From G965237725 sp965237725 (lineage in GTDB: Bacteria > Pseudomonadota > Gammaproteobacteria > Arenicellales > Poriferihabitantaceae), in contig OZ250151.1 in assembly GCA_965237725.1 (NCBI GenBank), forward strand, positions 2,418,001 to 2,482,000: a stretch of DNA of 64,000 nt, read 5' to 3'. Position numbers and translations under genes: made by a program. Positions 28,096 through 36,264 of this stretch are shown here, piece by piece. How positions within the stretch are numbered: position 1 is the first letter of the stretch; each line of letters opens with the position of its first letter. The notes beneath the pieces are model-generated. The model was not told where the DNA came from. It did not search any database and was given only the letters and a program-made list of their open reading frames with translations.

Positions 28096-29355
28096 TTAGG
28101 AACCTCTGCAAATGTCATGACCGAATTGTGTAATTTCGCCAAACATATCGGGAAGGGATTGTAATTCATAACCATCCGCAGAATGGATGAATTTTTCGAT
28201 AACATCGTCGTTCTCAGCCCGCAATAGCGAACAAGTGACATACAATAACAGACCTCCGGGTTTCAGAACCTGCCATGCAGAATTAATCAAATCGAATTGC
28301 TGCTGGGCAAATTTCTCAACATCCGCGGCCTTCCTGCGGTGTTTAATATCTGGGTGCCTTCTTATAACCCCGCTACCAGAACACGGCACATCGAGTAGAA
28401 TTTTATGAAATGGCTCACCATCCCACCAGGATTCAAGTTCACACAGATCCGCCGGGATAACTTTTGCCTTTAATTTCAACCGATTCAGGTTTTCATGGAT
28501 CTGATCAACCCGATGGGGCAAATCCACTGCTACCATGAAAAATTGATCGAGCTTGGAGAACGTGGATTCCAGCAGCAAACAAGTTTTTCCCCCGGGGGCA
28601 GCACAGCCATCCAGCACCCGCTGATCTTCTTGAATATCCAAAATTGATGAAATCAACTGGGCCGACTCATCCTGCACAGAAACCAGGCCCTGATCAAAAC
28701 CTGGAATGTTGCTCACCCCAACCGGCTTATCCAGGGTCAGGCCTAGTTCACTCTGCTCGCTCACAGTGTAATCAATATTATTTTGATCTAGTTCTTGCTG
28801 GTATTGTGCCCTGGATAGTTTCGCCTGGTTTACTCTTAATGTCAGGGGTGGCTTTTGATTTGAAGCCTGGATAATTGCCTGATGCTGTTTTGGCCAGTCT
28901 TCGCCAATCCGGTCATACAGGAATTTCGGAAATGAATGAATCACATGGGGTTTCTTTAAACTGGCAACAACTTCGGCCTTATTGCGCAAAAAGTTTCTTA
29001 AAACGCCATTAACGAGATTTCGAGCCCAGGCCTGTTTCGAAGTTGCAGCTGCGTTTACCGCTTCGTTAACCACGGCGTGGTCGGGGCTATGCATGTATTC
29101 AATCTGGTACAAAGCACTAATCAAAAGAAAGTGAATGATCCGATCTTTTTCCTTTATGGGCTTTTGTAACAGTGCGCCCAACAGACCATTCAAATAACCA
29201 TAGTAACGACAACCACCAAACGAAATTTCCTTTAGCTCAGAATAATTGCCCTGGAAACTGTCATCAATCTGATCAAATCCCGAATCTAGAGACTGACCCT
29301 TGTCGATCACCCAACGCAAAACCCGGGCGGCCGCCATGGATACGGGAAGTGTCAT
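28096..29355 (-). CDS. rsmB: 16S rRNA m5C967 methyltransferase RsmB, with altered C-terminus
   Basis: RsmB methylates C967 of 16S rRNA. The 419-residue protein has the NusB-like N-terminal domain, the SAM motif VLDGCAAPGGKTCLL, and the catalytic cysteines in LDVPCSGSGV and YVTCSLL. The usual family ending with a GDGFFYA-type motif is absent. The last ~11 residues (TQFGHDICRGS) are encoded by bases that match one end of the MITE-like elements of this window. The rest of the enzyme looks intact. Confidence 0.93.
   Translation of the reverse strand: MTLPVSMAAARVLRWVIDKGQSLDSGFDQIDDSFQGNYSELKEISFGGCRYYGYLNGLLGALLQKPIKEKDRIIHFLLISALYQIEYMHSPDHAVVNEAVNAAATSKQAWARNLVNGVLRNFLRNKAEVVASLKKPHVIHSFPKFLYDRIGEDWPKQHQAIIQASNQKPPLTLRVNQAKLSRAQYQQELDQNNIDYTVSEQSELGLTLDKPVGVSNIPGFDQGLVSVQDESAQLISSILDIQEDQRVLDGCAAPGGKTCLLLESTFSKLDQFFMVAVDLPHRVDQIHENLNRLKLKAKVIPADLCELESWWDGEPFHKILLDVPCSGSGVIRRHPDIKHRRKAADVEKFAQQQFDLINSAWQVLKPGGLLLYVTCSLLRAENDDVIEKFIHSADGYELQSLPDMFGEITQFGHDICRGS
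28099..28131. mobile_element. Remnant end of the MITE-like family inside the 3' end of rsmB
   Basis: From 28099 the sequence reads GGAACCTCTG, five differing bases, then GTCATGACCGA and AATTG. This follows the left end of the element at 50916 (GGAACCTCTG, then GTCATGACCGA) closely over about 33 bases. Just outside it, AGAGGTT at 28091-28097 and AACCTCT at 28101-28107 form an inverted repeat with a three-base centre, as if two element ends now abut. No further element sequence is visible inside rsmB. Confidence 0.6.
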
Positions 29356-29361
29356 TCTGAT

Positions 29362-30300
29362 TTATTCGCTGGACAACACACTGCCCTGGGTAATGGGCAT
29401 GCCGTTTAAAAATTCGGCGGCGGTTAACGCCTTGCCTCCGGGTTTCTGTATGATTTCCAGGTTTAGCTGGCCATCCGCGGTTTGAATCCGAATGCCGTTT
29501 TTATCCGCGCGCATCACCTGTCCGGGCTCACCGCCACTGTTCCCGGCCACATAGCTGGCCCTTAATACTCGCAACACCCTTCCCCCGAGATTTATGGTGC
29601 AAACCGGCCATGGATTAAACGCTCTGATTTTTCGCTCCAAAGTCATTGCATCAATCTGCCATGAAATTGCAGATTCTTTCTTTTCCAGTTTTTTGGCAAA
29701 GGTCACGCCCTGACTATCCTGGGGAATGGCCTCCAGAGCTTTGTCAAGAATGTCCGGCAATTTCGTTGATAATAACTCGCCGCCCAGTTGCGACAATTTA
29801 TCGTGAAGACTGCGGCCAGTTTCATCCGCGGTGATTTCAGTTTCCTGTATAGCCAAAATGGGACCGCTATCCAGCGCCAGCGCCATCTGCATAAGGGTAA
29901 CCCCGGTTCGGGTGTCACCAAATTCGATGGCTCGCTGGATAGGTGCGGCACCGCGCCAGCGAGGCAACAAAGAGGCGTGGACGTTGATACAGCCCAGAGC
30001 TGGGATATCAAGCACTGCCTGGGGCAACAGCAATCCGTATGCGGTAACCACGAGTAAATCTACATTCAGATTTTTTAATTCTTCCACCACTGCGGTTTCC
30101 CTGAATGACAGGGGCTGGAAAACTGGCAACTCATGTTTTTCAGCAAGAACCTTTATCGGGCCCGCCGTGGATTTTTTGCCACGTCCGGCGGGCCGATCGG
30201 GTTGGGTAAAAACGCCGACAACATCAATAATCTCCGCATCGATTAGTGCGTTTAGGGAAGGCACGGAAAATTCGGGAGTCCCCGCAAATACAACTCGCAT
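29362..30300 (-). CDS. fmt: Methionyl-tRNA formyltransferase
   Basis: Fmt formylates initiator Met-tRNA using 10-formyl-THF. The 312-residue protein has the formyltransferase core with NVHASLLPRWRGAAPIQRAI (active-site Asn and His), the D in LDSGPIL, and the C-terminal oligonucleotide-binding domain beginning near AFNPWPV. It lies 18 bases after def and 6 bases before rsmB in a leftward operon. Confidence 0.98.
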   Translation of the reverse strand: MRVVFAGTPEFSVPSLNALIDAEIIDVVGVFTQPDRPAGRGKKSTAGPIKVLAEKHELPVFQPLSFRETAVVEELKNLNVDLLVVTAYGLLLPQAVLDIPALGCINVHASLLPRWRGAAPIQRAIEFGDTRTGVTLMQMALALDSGPILAIQETEITADETGRSLHDKLSQLGGELLSTKLPDILDKALEAIPQDSQGVTFAKKLEKKESAISWQIDAMTLERKIRAFNPWPVCTINLGGRVLRVLRASYVAGNSGGEPGQVMRADKNGIRIQTADGQLNLEIIQKPGGKALTAAEFLNGMPITQGSVLSSE

Positions 30301-30318
30301 GATTAGACAATCAGTGCT

Positions 30319-30843
30319 TTATGCCGCCTCATGCTCGGCGAGTCGGGCTTCTTTTGCTTCTTTTAAAAGCCGTTTGCGCACTTTATCCTGCTTTAACCGG
30401 GACAAATAGTCGACAAAAACCTTGCCATTGAGGTGATCAACTTCGTGTTGAATACATATTGAAAGCAATTCATCGGCTTGAATTTCGAATGCATTGCCTT
30501 GGATATCCTGGGCATTTATTTGCACCTTTTCAACCCGCTCAACTGCAGCAAATATTCCCGGGACGGACAAACAGCCTTCTTCCATTTCAACTGTGCCACC
30601 CAGGGGTGTAATTTTCGGATTGATGAACACCTGGAGGTCGTCGCGATTTTCAGACAGATCCATTATAACCACCCGTTTGGGCACATCTACCTGAATCGCA
30701 GCCAGCCCGATCCCCGGTGCCTCGTACATAGTTTCCGCCATGTCATTGACCAGCACCGACAATTCTTCATCAAATTCCGTGATTTCCGCGGATTGGTCCC
30801 GTAGCCTGGGATTTGGATAGACTAATATGTCTCGAATGGCCAT
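30319..30843 (-). CDS. def: Peptide deformylase
   Basis: Def removes the formyl group from nascent proteins. The 174-residue protein shows all three signature motifs: APGIGLAAIQ, EEGCLSVPG (metal-ligand Cys) and QHEVDHLNG; the metal-binding HExDH is intact. It is the first gene of the def-fmt-rsmB-trkA-trkH run. In most relatives def is divergent from a LysM gene; here its upstream neighbour is a membrane glycosyltransferase-like gene. Confidence 0.97.
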   Translation of the reverse strand: MAIRDILVYPNPRLRDQSAEITEFDEELSVLVNDMAETMYEAPGIGLAAIQVDVPKRVVIMDLSENRDDLQVFINPKITPLGGTVEMEEGCLSVPGIFAAVERVEKVQINAQDIQGNAFEIQADELLSICIQHEVDHLNGKVFVDYLSRLKQDKVRKRLLKEAKEARLAEHEAA

Positions 30844-30957
30844 AAATTAAGGTGAATAACTTGTTTGGGTTGCAAAGGACGGATTGTATTCCCAACGCCG
30901 AAAAACGTCCATAACAGCACCGCTACAGCTGTCTATGGATTCCCGCGAGTTTATCGC

Positions 30958-32511
30958 TTAACCACCGTTTTTCCTGCGAATTTCAAACAATTTGACCGTA
31001 TATCCGGCCCGGGAATAATCCTCGATGTGTACATCATATGCATTGTCTATTTGAGCCTGATCTACCAGCGCCTGGATTTTCCCACCGCCGTGGATTTCGC
31101 TGGCTTTTAACAAATAAAAATGATCCGGGTACTCTGCCAGAGGCATTTGAAGATACTGTGGGGTAAAAACCGGGTAGACATTGGGGATCACAGAATCCAC
31201 ATATCCCATCATGGGATGTGAAACCATATAGTTAATTTCTTTGGTTACATAGGCCGGAATTTCGTCTGGCTTTTTGACTAAAGCGTTAATCCCATCAACC
31301 TTAACGGCGTTAAAACCCTGGTAGGCGTGGGACCGTTCGATAACTGAAAAACTGTTGAGATTCTCCGGGTAAAATTTACCATTGGTGTTAGCAATAAAAA
31401 AAACATGCATGGGAATCAGCAAAAACAGTATCAATTTCTGCTGACCCAGTTGTTTGATCAATAAAAGAATCGAGATTAGCGCAAAGGGTATCACCGGGAC
31501 CAGGTAACGGGGCAGCAGTAAGGTTTGGGTAAATGAGGCCAATACAATAGTGGCGCAAAACACGGGGGTGATGAACAGACATATCAATTTAGCCTGACTT
31601 ACTGGGTCGGGCTTGATGTTTTCCTGGGAACCTCTGAACCTGTTAGCCAACTGAAAAATAACCACAACCACTGAACAGCCAATCCCTGCCAACATTAACC
31701 ATGACAAGTCAGGAATCGCGGTCATGCGGGCGTTCAATTGAGCAAACAATAATTCCGCATTGCCCCAGCCACCGCCTAGAAATTCAGAGCGACCCAGTAG
31801 CCCGGGCAAGTTCCTGATCAGGACTATCAGGCCACACAATATCAACACTCGCATACCGTTAGCAAACCGAGCCGATCTGGATTGACCTATTGCGGTTATT
31901 AAAAGCATCAGCACCATGGCGATGCCCAAAGCTATGGCGGTGAATTTGACCAGCAGCGCAATAACGCAAATGCCAATGGCTATGTCGATTTGCCCTCGGC
32001 TCCAGCGCTCAACCGCCATGACGGATAAAACAAGGACTGGTATTTCGGTATACATATAACCCACCTGCACCAGGCTAACCGGAAACAACAAAACAAAAAA
32101 TCCGCTGGCTACCGCAACATAACGATTAAACCCCAAACGCTGGATTAGTTGCACAAAAATCATCAGCCCATAACTCATTGCCAGAAAAGTCAATGAATGC
32201 AGCGCCAGAAATGTGGATTGGGCATCGGCGGCAGATTTCATTGCCAACGCCGCGACCCAGGTTACCAGGGACAACGAATGTACATTGGGGCCGCCTTGCC
32301 ACCAGTTTTTTTCCTGCAGCAAGGCCAACAGATCAAAATTATTTTCAAACAAATAAATCGCCGGAGCAAATACGCCCATAGCCGTATCCCAAACTGGCGG
32401 AGACAAGATGACACTATATTTGAGCACAATGATCGCCAGCAACCAGAACATCATCATGGATAAGTTGTGTCTGGATCGGGAGGTTAAATCGAAGTGTCGC
32501 GTCAGATCCAT
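30958..32511 (-). CDS. Membrane protein resembling GT39-type (GT-C) glycosyltransferases
   Basis: The 517-residue protein has about ten hydrophobic segments and an early luminal-loop-like PPVWDTAMGVFAP segment after the first helix, where GT-C enzymes of the PMT/ArnT type keep a catalytic acidic residue. A soluble C-terminal part (about 400-517) follows. The substrate is unknown; such proteins move sugars from polyprenyl-phosphate carriers onto lipids, proteins or glycans in the periplasm. It lies upstream of def and points the same way, but a 114-base gap separates them. Confidence 0.65.
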   Translation of the reverse strand: MDLTRHFDLTSRSRHNLSMMMFWLLAIIVLKYSVILSPPVWDTAMGVFAPAIYLFENNFDLLALLQEKNWWQGGPNVHSLSLVTWVAALAMKSAADAQSTFLALHSLTFLAMSYGLMIFVQLIQRLGFNRYVAVASGFFVLLFPVSLVQVGYMYTEIPVLVLSVMAVERWSRGQIDIAIGICVIALLVKFTAIALGIAMVLMLLITAIGQSRSARFANGMRVLILCGLIVLIRNLPGLLGRSEFLGGGWGNAELLFAQLNARMTAIPDLSWLMLAGIGCSVVVVIFQLANRFRGSQENIKPDPVSQAKLICLFITPVFCATIVLASFTQTLLLPRYLVPVIPFALISILLLIKQLGQQKLILFLLIPMHVFFIANTNGKFYPENLNSFSVIERSHAYQGFNAVKVDGINALVKKPDEIPAYVTKEINYMVSHPMMGYVDSVIPNVYPVFTPQYLQMPLAEYPDHFYLLKASEIHGGGKIQALVDQAQIDNAYDVHIEDYSRAGYTVKLFEIRRKNGG

Positions 32512-32702
32512 GATTAAACTTGAGAATTTAAAATCATTGTTTGTTGCAGTCCAATTGAGGATAATCCCGACATCCTATCATTTTATTAGAATTTCTCCCC
32601 CAGTTGCAGTAAAACTCATTTTTCAAAACCAGGGCATATTGTATTTAAGAGGCAGATTCCATTGGCAGTTGAAATTACCCGACGCATAGTCACGAACAAA
32701 CT

Positions 32703-33437
32703 ATGAATAACAGTATCGATTATTTATACCACGGTGAGGCCAGGGATTTTATCAATGCCCTCGAACTGGAAATTTCCAGTCACAAGGCATTAAATCACCC
32801 ATTTCTGGATCGCCTCAAGCAGGGCGATTTCGAAAACGTCGGTGCCGTGCTGCGGGATTATGCCCATCAATACTCCATTTATAGCGAATGGTTTACCCGC
32901 TATCTTGATGGTGTTATCAAAAATCTGGATTCGAAAGAGCATATTCAGGCCTTAATGGAAAACATGGAAGAAGAAAAAGGCAAGCCGAACAGCCCGAACA
33001 TCGAAGAGCGGTCCCATGTGGAATTATTCCAACGGTTCAAGGATCAAATCGGTGCCGATCAGGACTATTGTAAAAATAATCCACCCTGCACCACAGTGTT
33101 GTTGTGGCGGGATTTGTTTCTGCAAAAGTGCAATTCCGAAATTCGCGGGGTCGGACTTGCTGCCATCGGCCTGGGTACGGAGTTTATTATTTCGACAATT
33201 TACCCCAACATAATACGCGCCATCGAAGACCATACCGAACTCGGCCAGGACGGCAGTCTTTTTTTCCGCTTACACGTAGACTGTGATGACAATCATGCAG
33301 AGGTGGTTAAAAAAATAACCGAAGAAGTTGCAGAGGATATATCTTCGCGGGAAGCCATTCGGTTTGGCGTATTTTCTTCATTAAATTTGCGCGCCGCATT
33401 TTGGGACACCCAACTTTCCCGCGCGCTGCATCTATAA
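32703..33437 (+). CDS. Haem-oxygenase-like diiron oxidase/oxygenase (HDO) family protein
   Basis: The 244-residue helical protein fits the iron-containing haem-oxygenase-like fold (Pfam Haem_oxygenas_2 / HDO). All expected metal ligands can be placed: E62 in IYSEWF, E101 or E102 with H105 in IEERSHVEL, E160 in GLGTEF, and the H191-x3-D195-x2-H198 motif in RLHVDCDDNH. Characterised HDOs (such as UndA, BesC and the SznF central domain) use two irons and O2 to cleave or oxidise amino- or fatty-acid-like substrates. The substrate here is unknown. A 2OG-Fe(II) oxygenase gene follows on the same strand. Confidence 0.8.
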   Translation: MNNSIDYLYHGEARDFINALELEISSHKALNHPFLDRLKQGDFENVGAVLRDYAHQYSIYSEWFTRYLDGVIKNLDSKEHIQALMENMEEEKGKPNSPNIEERSHVELFQRFKDQIGADQDYCKNNPPCTTVLLWRDLFLQKCNSEIRGVGLAAIGLGTEFIISTIYPNIIRAIEDHTELGQDGSLFFRLHVDCDDNHAEVVKKITEEVAEDISSREAIRFGVFSSLNLRAAFWDTQLSRALHL

Positions 33438-33612
33438 TAAATCTGTTGTCTGATCACCAGATCATGGGTTTCGAAAAACCAGTTTAGGGCAATAATCAAA
33501 ACATTCATTGCGGTACAATACGCAATCGCCATAATTTTGGAAATCTGCTTTGGTTCTTTTCTGCAATAATCTGGGTTGAATAAGAACACATGAACTTCTG
33601 TCACTAAACACC

Positions 33613-34473
33613 ATGCAAAAACAGGAAAAGTTAAATACACCATTAACTTTAAACGAATTGCTGGAGCGAACCATGATCACCGCATCCAGCCCGGAAAATA
33701 TCGATCGTAGCAAGCTCGCCGGGGTTCTCAACGATTACTCTTTTGCAGTGATTCGAGGCATCATCAACCGCGATGATATTCTCAAAGCTCGAGAAAAGTT
33801 TTTTCAACTCTATTCTCCCGATAACGATAATCCGGCGACTGGCGAGACTCCCGACCAAATAATGGATAATTACCAGAAGTTATCTATTGGTGGCGCCGAG
33901 CACTCCGGGGTCTACCGTCCACGTTGTATGCGAACATTTTATAATCCGGTTTGGTCCGATGATATTTATGGACTGCGAAAATCATTTACCCTGACCGCCC
34001 AGACCCGAAACATTATTTATGGCATGGATATGAATTATGCCATTGATAGAGTGGAAGACGGATTTTGGACTGCAGCGAGAATTCACCATTTTCCTGCGGG
34101 CGGCGGGTTTCTGGTGTCCCACGTTGATGATGTGGTTCCCGTTGTACAAAAAGCAGAAGGCATTAGTCGGTATTTCCAGCCGCTGATCGTAATGAGCAAG
34201 AAAGGCACTGCTGAAGATTGCGATTTTCAAACCGGCGGCGGATTCTTCGAAGTCAGTGGCCAACGCTACTATTATGAAGAAGGCTGTGAAATGGGCGACA
34301 TTGTGATTTATTCTGGCGCAACGGTACACGGTGTGGCGGATATCGATTTGCATAAGATTTTTGATAATCGCCGCCCCGATGGCAGGATGGCGGCATTTGT
34401 TACCTTGTACAAGCATTTTGAGCGAAAGGGCCAACTGGAACAATACGTCGGCAAAGCTAAAAATGAATATTAG
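33613..34473 (+). CDS. 2-oxoglutarate/Fe(II)-dependent oxygenase family protein
   Basis: The 286-residue protein carries the iron-binding facial triad H170-x-D172 (FLVSHVDD) and distal H239 (GATVHGVADID), with R258 (DGRMAAFVTLYK) suitably placed to bind the 2OG carboxylate. These enzymes hydroxylate, demethylate or otherwise oxidise small molecules or proteins. It lies between the HDO gene and a TylF-like methyltransferase gene; the methyltransferase starts 12 bases after its stop, so they are probably one operon. The substrate is not identifiable. Confidence 0.8.
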   Translation: MQKQEKLNTPLTLNELLERTMITASSPENIDRSKLAGVLNDYSFAVIRGIINRDDILKAREKFFQLYSPDNDNPATGETPDQIMDNYQKLSIGGAEHSGVYRPRCMRTFYNPVWSDDIYGLRKSFTLTAQTRNIIYGMDMNYAIDRVEDGFWTAARIHHFPAGGGFLVSHVDDVVPVVQKAEGISRYFQPLIVMSKKGTAEDCDFQTGGGFFEVSGQRYYYEEGCEMGDIVIYSGATVHGVADIDLHKIFDNRRPDGRMAAFVTLYKHFERKGQLEQYVGKAKNEY

Positions 34474-34485
34474 CAATTTGCAGTC

Positions 34486-35247
34486 ATGACGAAAAACAAT
34501 AAACGGCACAACACTAAATCGGAATCATACAATTCCGCTGAACAAGGCATCCAGCAGGCTTTAGAGAACAGCGCCATCCCGGATTCAGAAATGCTGGAGA
34601 ATTTACATTTATTTATCTCTCCCCAGCAGATGCGGCGGATTTTGTTTCTGTATGAAGTCTACAAACAAATTGTCACCGTGCCCGGGGTAATCATGCAATT
34701 TGGTGTGCGCTGGGGACGAGAGATGGCGCTATTCGAAAGTCTGCGCACGACTTTTGAGCCATTTAATCACAGCCGAAAGATCATTGGATTTGATACTTTT
34801 TCTGGCTACCAGGGGGTTGACTCCAAAGACGGTGGTCACAAGGTCATGCAAGACGGCAACCTGACCACCACCAGTAATTATGAGGACGAACTGGAAAAAA
34901 TTCTGACTCTTAGAGAGCAGCTAAGCCCTATCCCCCATGTCAAAAAATTTCAACTGATCAAAGGCAATGCAGAGGAAACCCTGGAAAAATACCTTGAAGA
35001 AAATCCCCAGACCATAATTTCCCTGGCTCACCTGGACATGAATCTGTATCGACCCACCAAAAAATGCCTGGAGTTACTGAAACCCAATATGCCAAAAGGC
35101 GCCATCGTTATTATCGACGAGGTCAATCTCGACATGATGCCGGGTGAAACCATTGCGCTGAAAGAGGTTTTTGGAATCAACAAGATTCGTCTGCAACGAG
35201 ACTCCCATGTCAATCCAACCTGGCCTGCTTATTTCGTAATCGAATAG
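34486..35247 (+). CDS. TylF-like SAM-dependent methyltransferase
   Basis: The 253-residue protein resembles the macrocin O-methyltransferase (TylF) family: GVIMQFGVRWGREMALF in the SAM-binding area, KIIGFDTFSGYQGV, the AHLDMNLYRPTKKCLELL segment with metal-binding Asp, and IVIIDEVN. In TylF the metal and SAM sites allow methylation of sugar hydroxyls. Here the gene is between a 2OG-Fe(II) oxygenase and a glycosyltransferase, which fits modification of a sugar-containing or small-molecule product. The acceptor is unknown. Confidence 0.75.
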   Translation: MTKNNKRHNTKSESYNSAEQGIQQALENSAIPDSEMLENLHLFISPQQMRRILFLYEVYKQIVTVPGVIMQFGVRWGREMALFESLRTTFEPFNHSRKIIGFDTFSGYQGVDSKDGGHKVMQDGNLTTTSNYEDELEKILTLREQLSPIPHVKKFQLIKGNAEETLEKYLEENPQTIISLAHLDMNLYRPTKKCLELLKPNMPKGAIVIIDEVNLDMMPGETIALKEVFGINKIRLQRDSHVNPTWPAYFVIE

Positions 35248-35277
35248 TTTTACGAAACTCTAAAATAATTTCTGCCA

Positions 35278-36237
35278 ATGAATGTGATTGAAGCCAGCGC
35301 GTCAAAAAAGGATTTCAGCGTTTTAATCCCGGTATACAACTCAGAAAAAAGCCTGCCGCTGGTTATCGAAGGCGTCAGGGAAGTTTTTGCGCATTCAAAA
35401 TACAGCTATGAATTTGTGCTGGTTGACGATGGCAGCAAAGACCAATCCTGGGAAGTGATCAGCCAGCAACACCAACGGGGTGACATCTGCGGGATTCGTT
35501 TCATGAAAAACCAGGGACACAGCATTGCCTTGAAACGCGGCCTGGAGTTTTGTCAGGGCGAATGGGTGATTACCATGGACGACGATTTACAACATCCACC
35601 ATCAGAATTACCCAAACTGATAAGCGCAAGCCGGGAGATGAAAGATGTAGACGTCATTATGGGCGCTTATGATTCAAGTCGTGGGAAAGCCCATAAAAGC
35701 CTGGGTGCAAAACTGTATCAATTCATTTTGCGATCGACATTTTCTTTATCCAAAGATTTAACAATCACCAGTTTTCGTATCATTCACAAACGCGTGGTCC
35801 ATGAAATTGTAAATCGAAATTTGGCAAATCCTCATGCCGGCTTCCTCATCCTCAGCGCCACAAACAAAATCGCCAACATCGAGGTTGAGCGTCACGACCG
35901 CCAGTATGGTGAGTCCGGGATGAGTCTGAAAAAATCGGTAACGACGCTTATTGACAGCCTGGTTCTGAATTCTGAAATACCTTTAAAAATGATTGGTTTT
36001 GGTGGTCTTTCACTTTCGCTGTTTGCGGTCTTGCTGGCAATCTACTATGCAGCAAAATTTTACTTTGGCCAAATTGGGGTTTCCGGATTTACCACAATTG
36101 TTTTGCTGGTGATTGGTTTTTCTGGAATTATTCTTGCTTCAATCAGTGTTGTCGGTTTATACATCATGCGACTGCTACAACAGGCGACATTTTCTCCACA
36201 CTACAGTTTGCGTGAACACCTACCGCGTCCCGAATAA
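35278..36237 (+). CDS. Family 2 glycosyltransferase with two C-terminal membrane helices (DPM1/GtrB/ArnC type)
   Basis: The 319-residue protein has the GT-A fold of GT2: VLIPVYNSEKSLP, FVLVDDGSKDQSWEV and the TMDDDLQHPP motif (metal-binding Asp). Two hydrophobic helices follow at about 235-260 and 270-295. This build is that of enzymes that load a sugar onto polyprenyl phosphate (DPM1, GtrB, ArnC). It follows the TylF-like gene by 30 bases and may supply a donor to one of the GT-C-like proteins in the window. Confidence 0.88.
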   Translation: MNVIEASASKKDFSVLIPVYNSEKSLPLVIEGVREVFAHSKYSYEFVLVDDGSKDQSWEVISQQHQRGDICGIRFMKNQGHSIALKRGLEFCQGEWVITMDDDLQHPPSELPKLISASREMKDVDVIMGAYDSSRGKAHKSLGAKLYQFILRSTFSLSKDLTITSFRIIHKRVVHEIVNRNLANPHAGFLILSATNKIANIEVERHDRQYGESGMSLKKSVTTLIDSLVLNSEIPLKMIGFGGLSLSLFAVLLAIYYAAKFYFGQIGVSGFTTIVLLVIGFSGIILASISVVGLYIMRLLQQATFSPHYSLREHLPRPE

Positions 36238-36264
36238 GCTCGTTCCGAATAAAAATGCGTCAAA

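Noticed and set aside
31627..31640. A GGAACCTCTGAAC word identical to the MITE-like ends inside the glycosyltransferase-like gene
   Set aside because: Only about 13 bases match, no second end or interior is present, and the frame continues normally through it, so chance is the simpler explanation.
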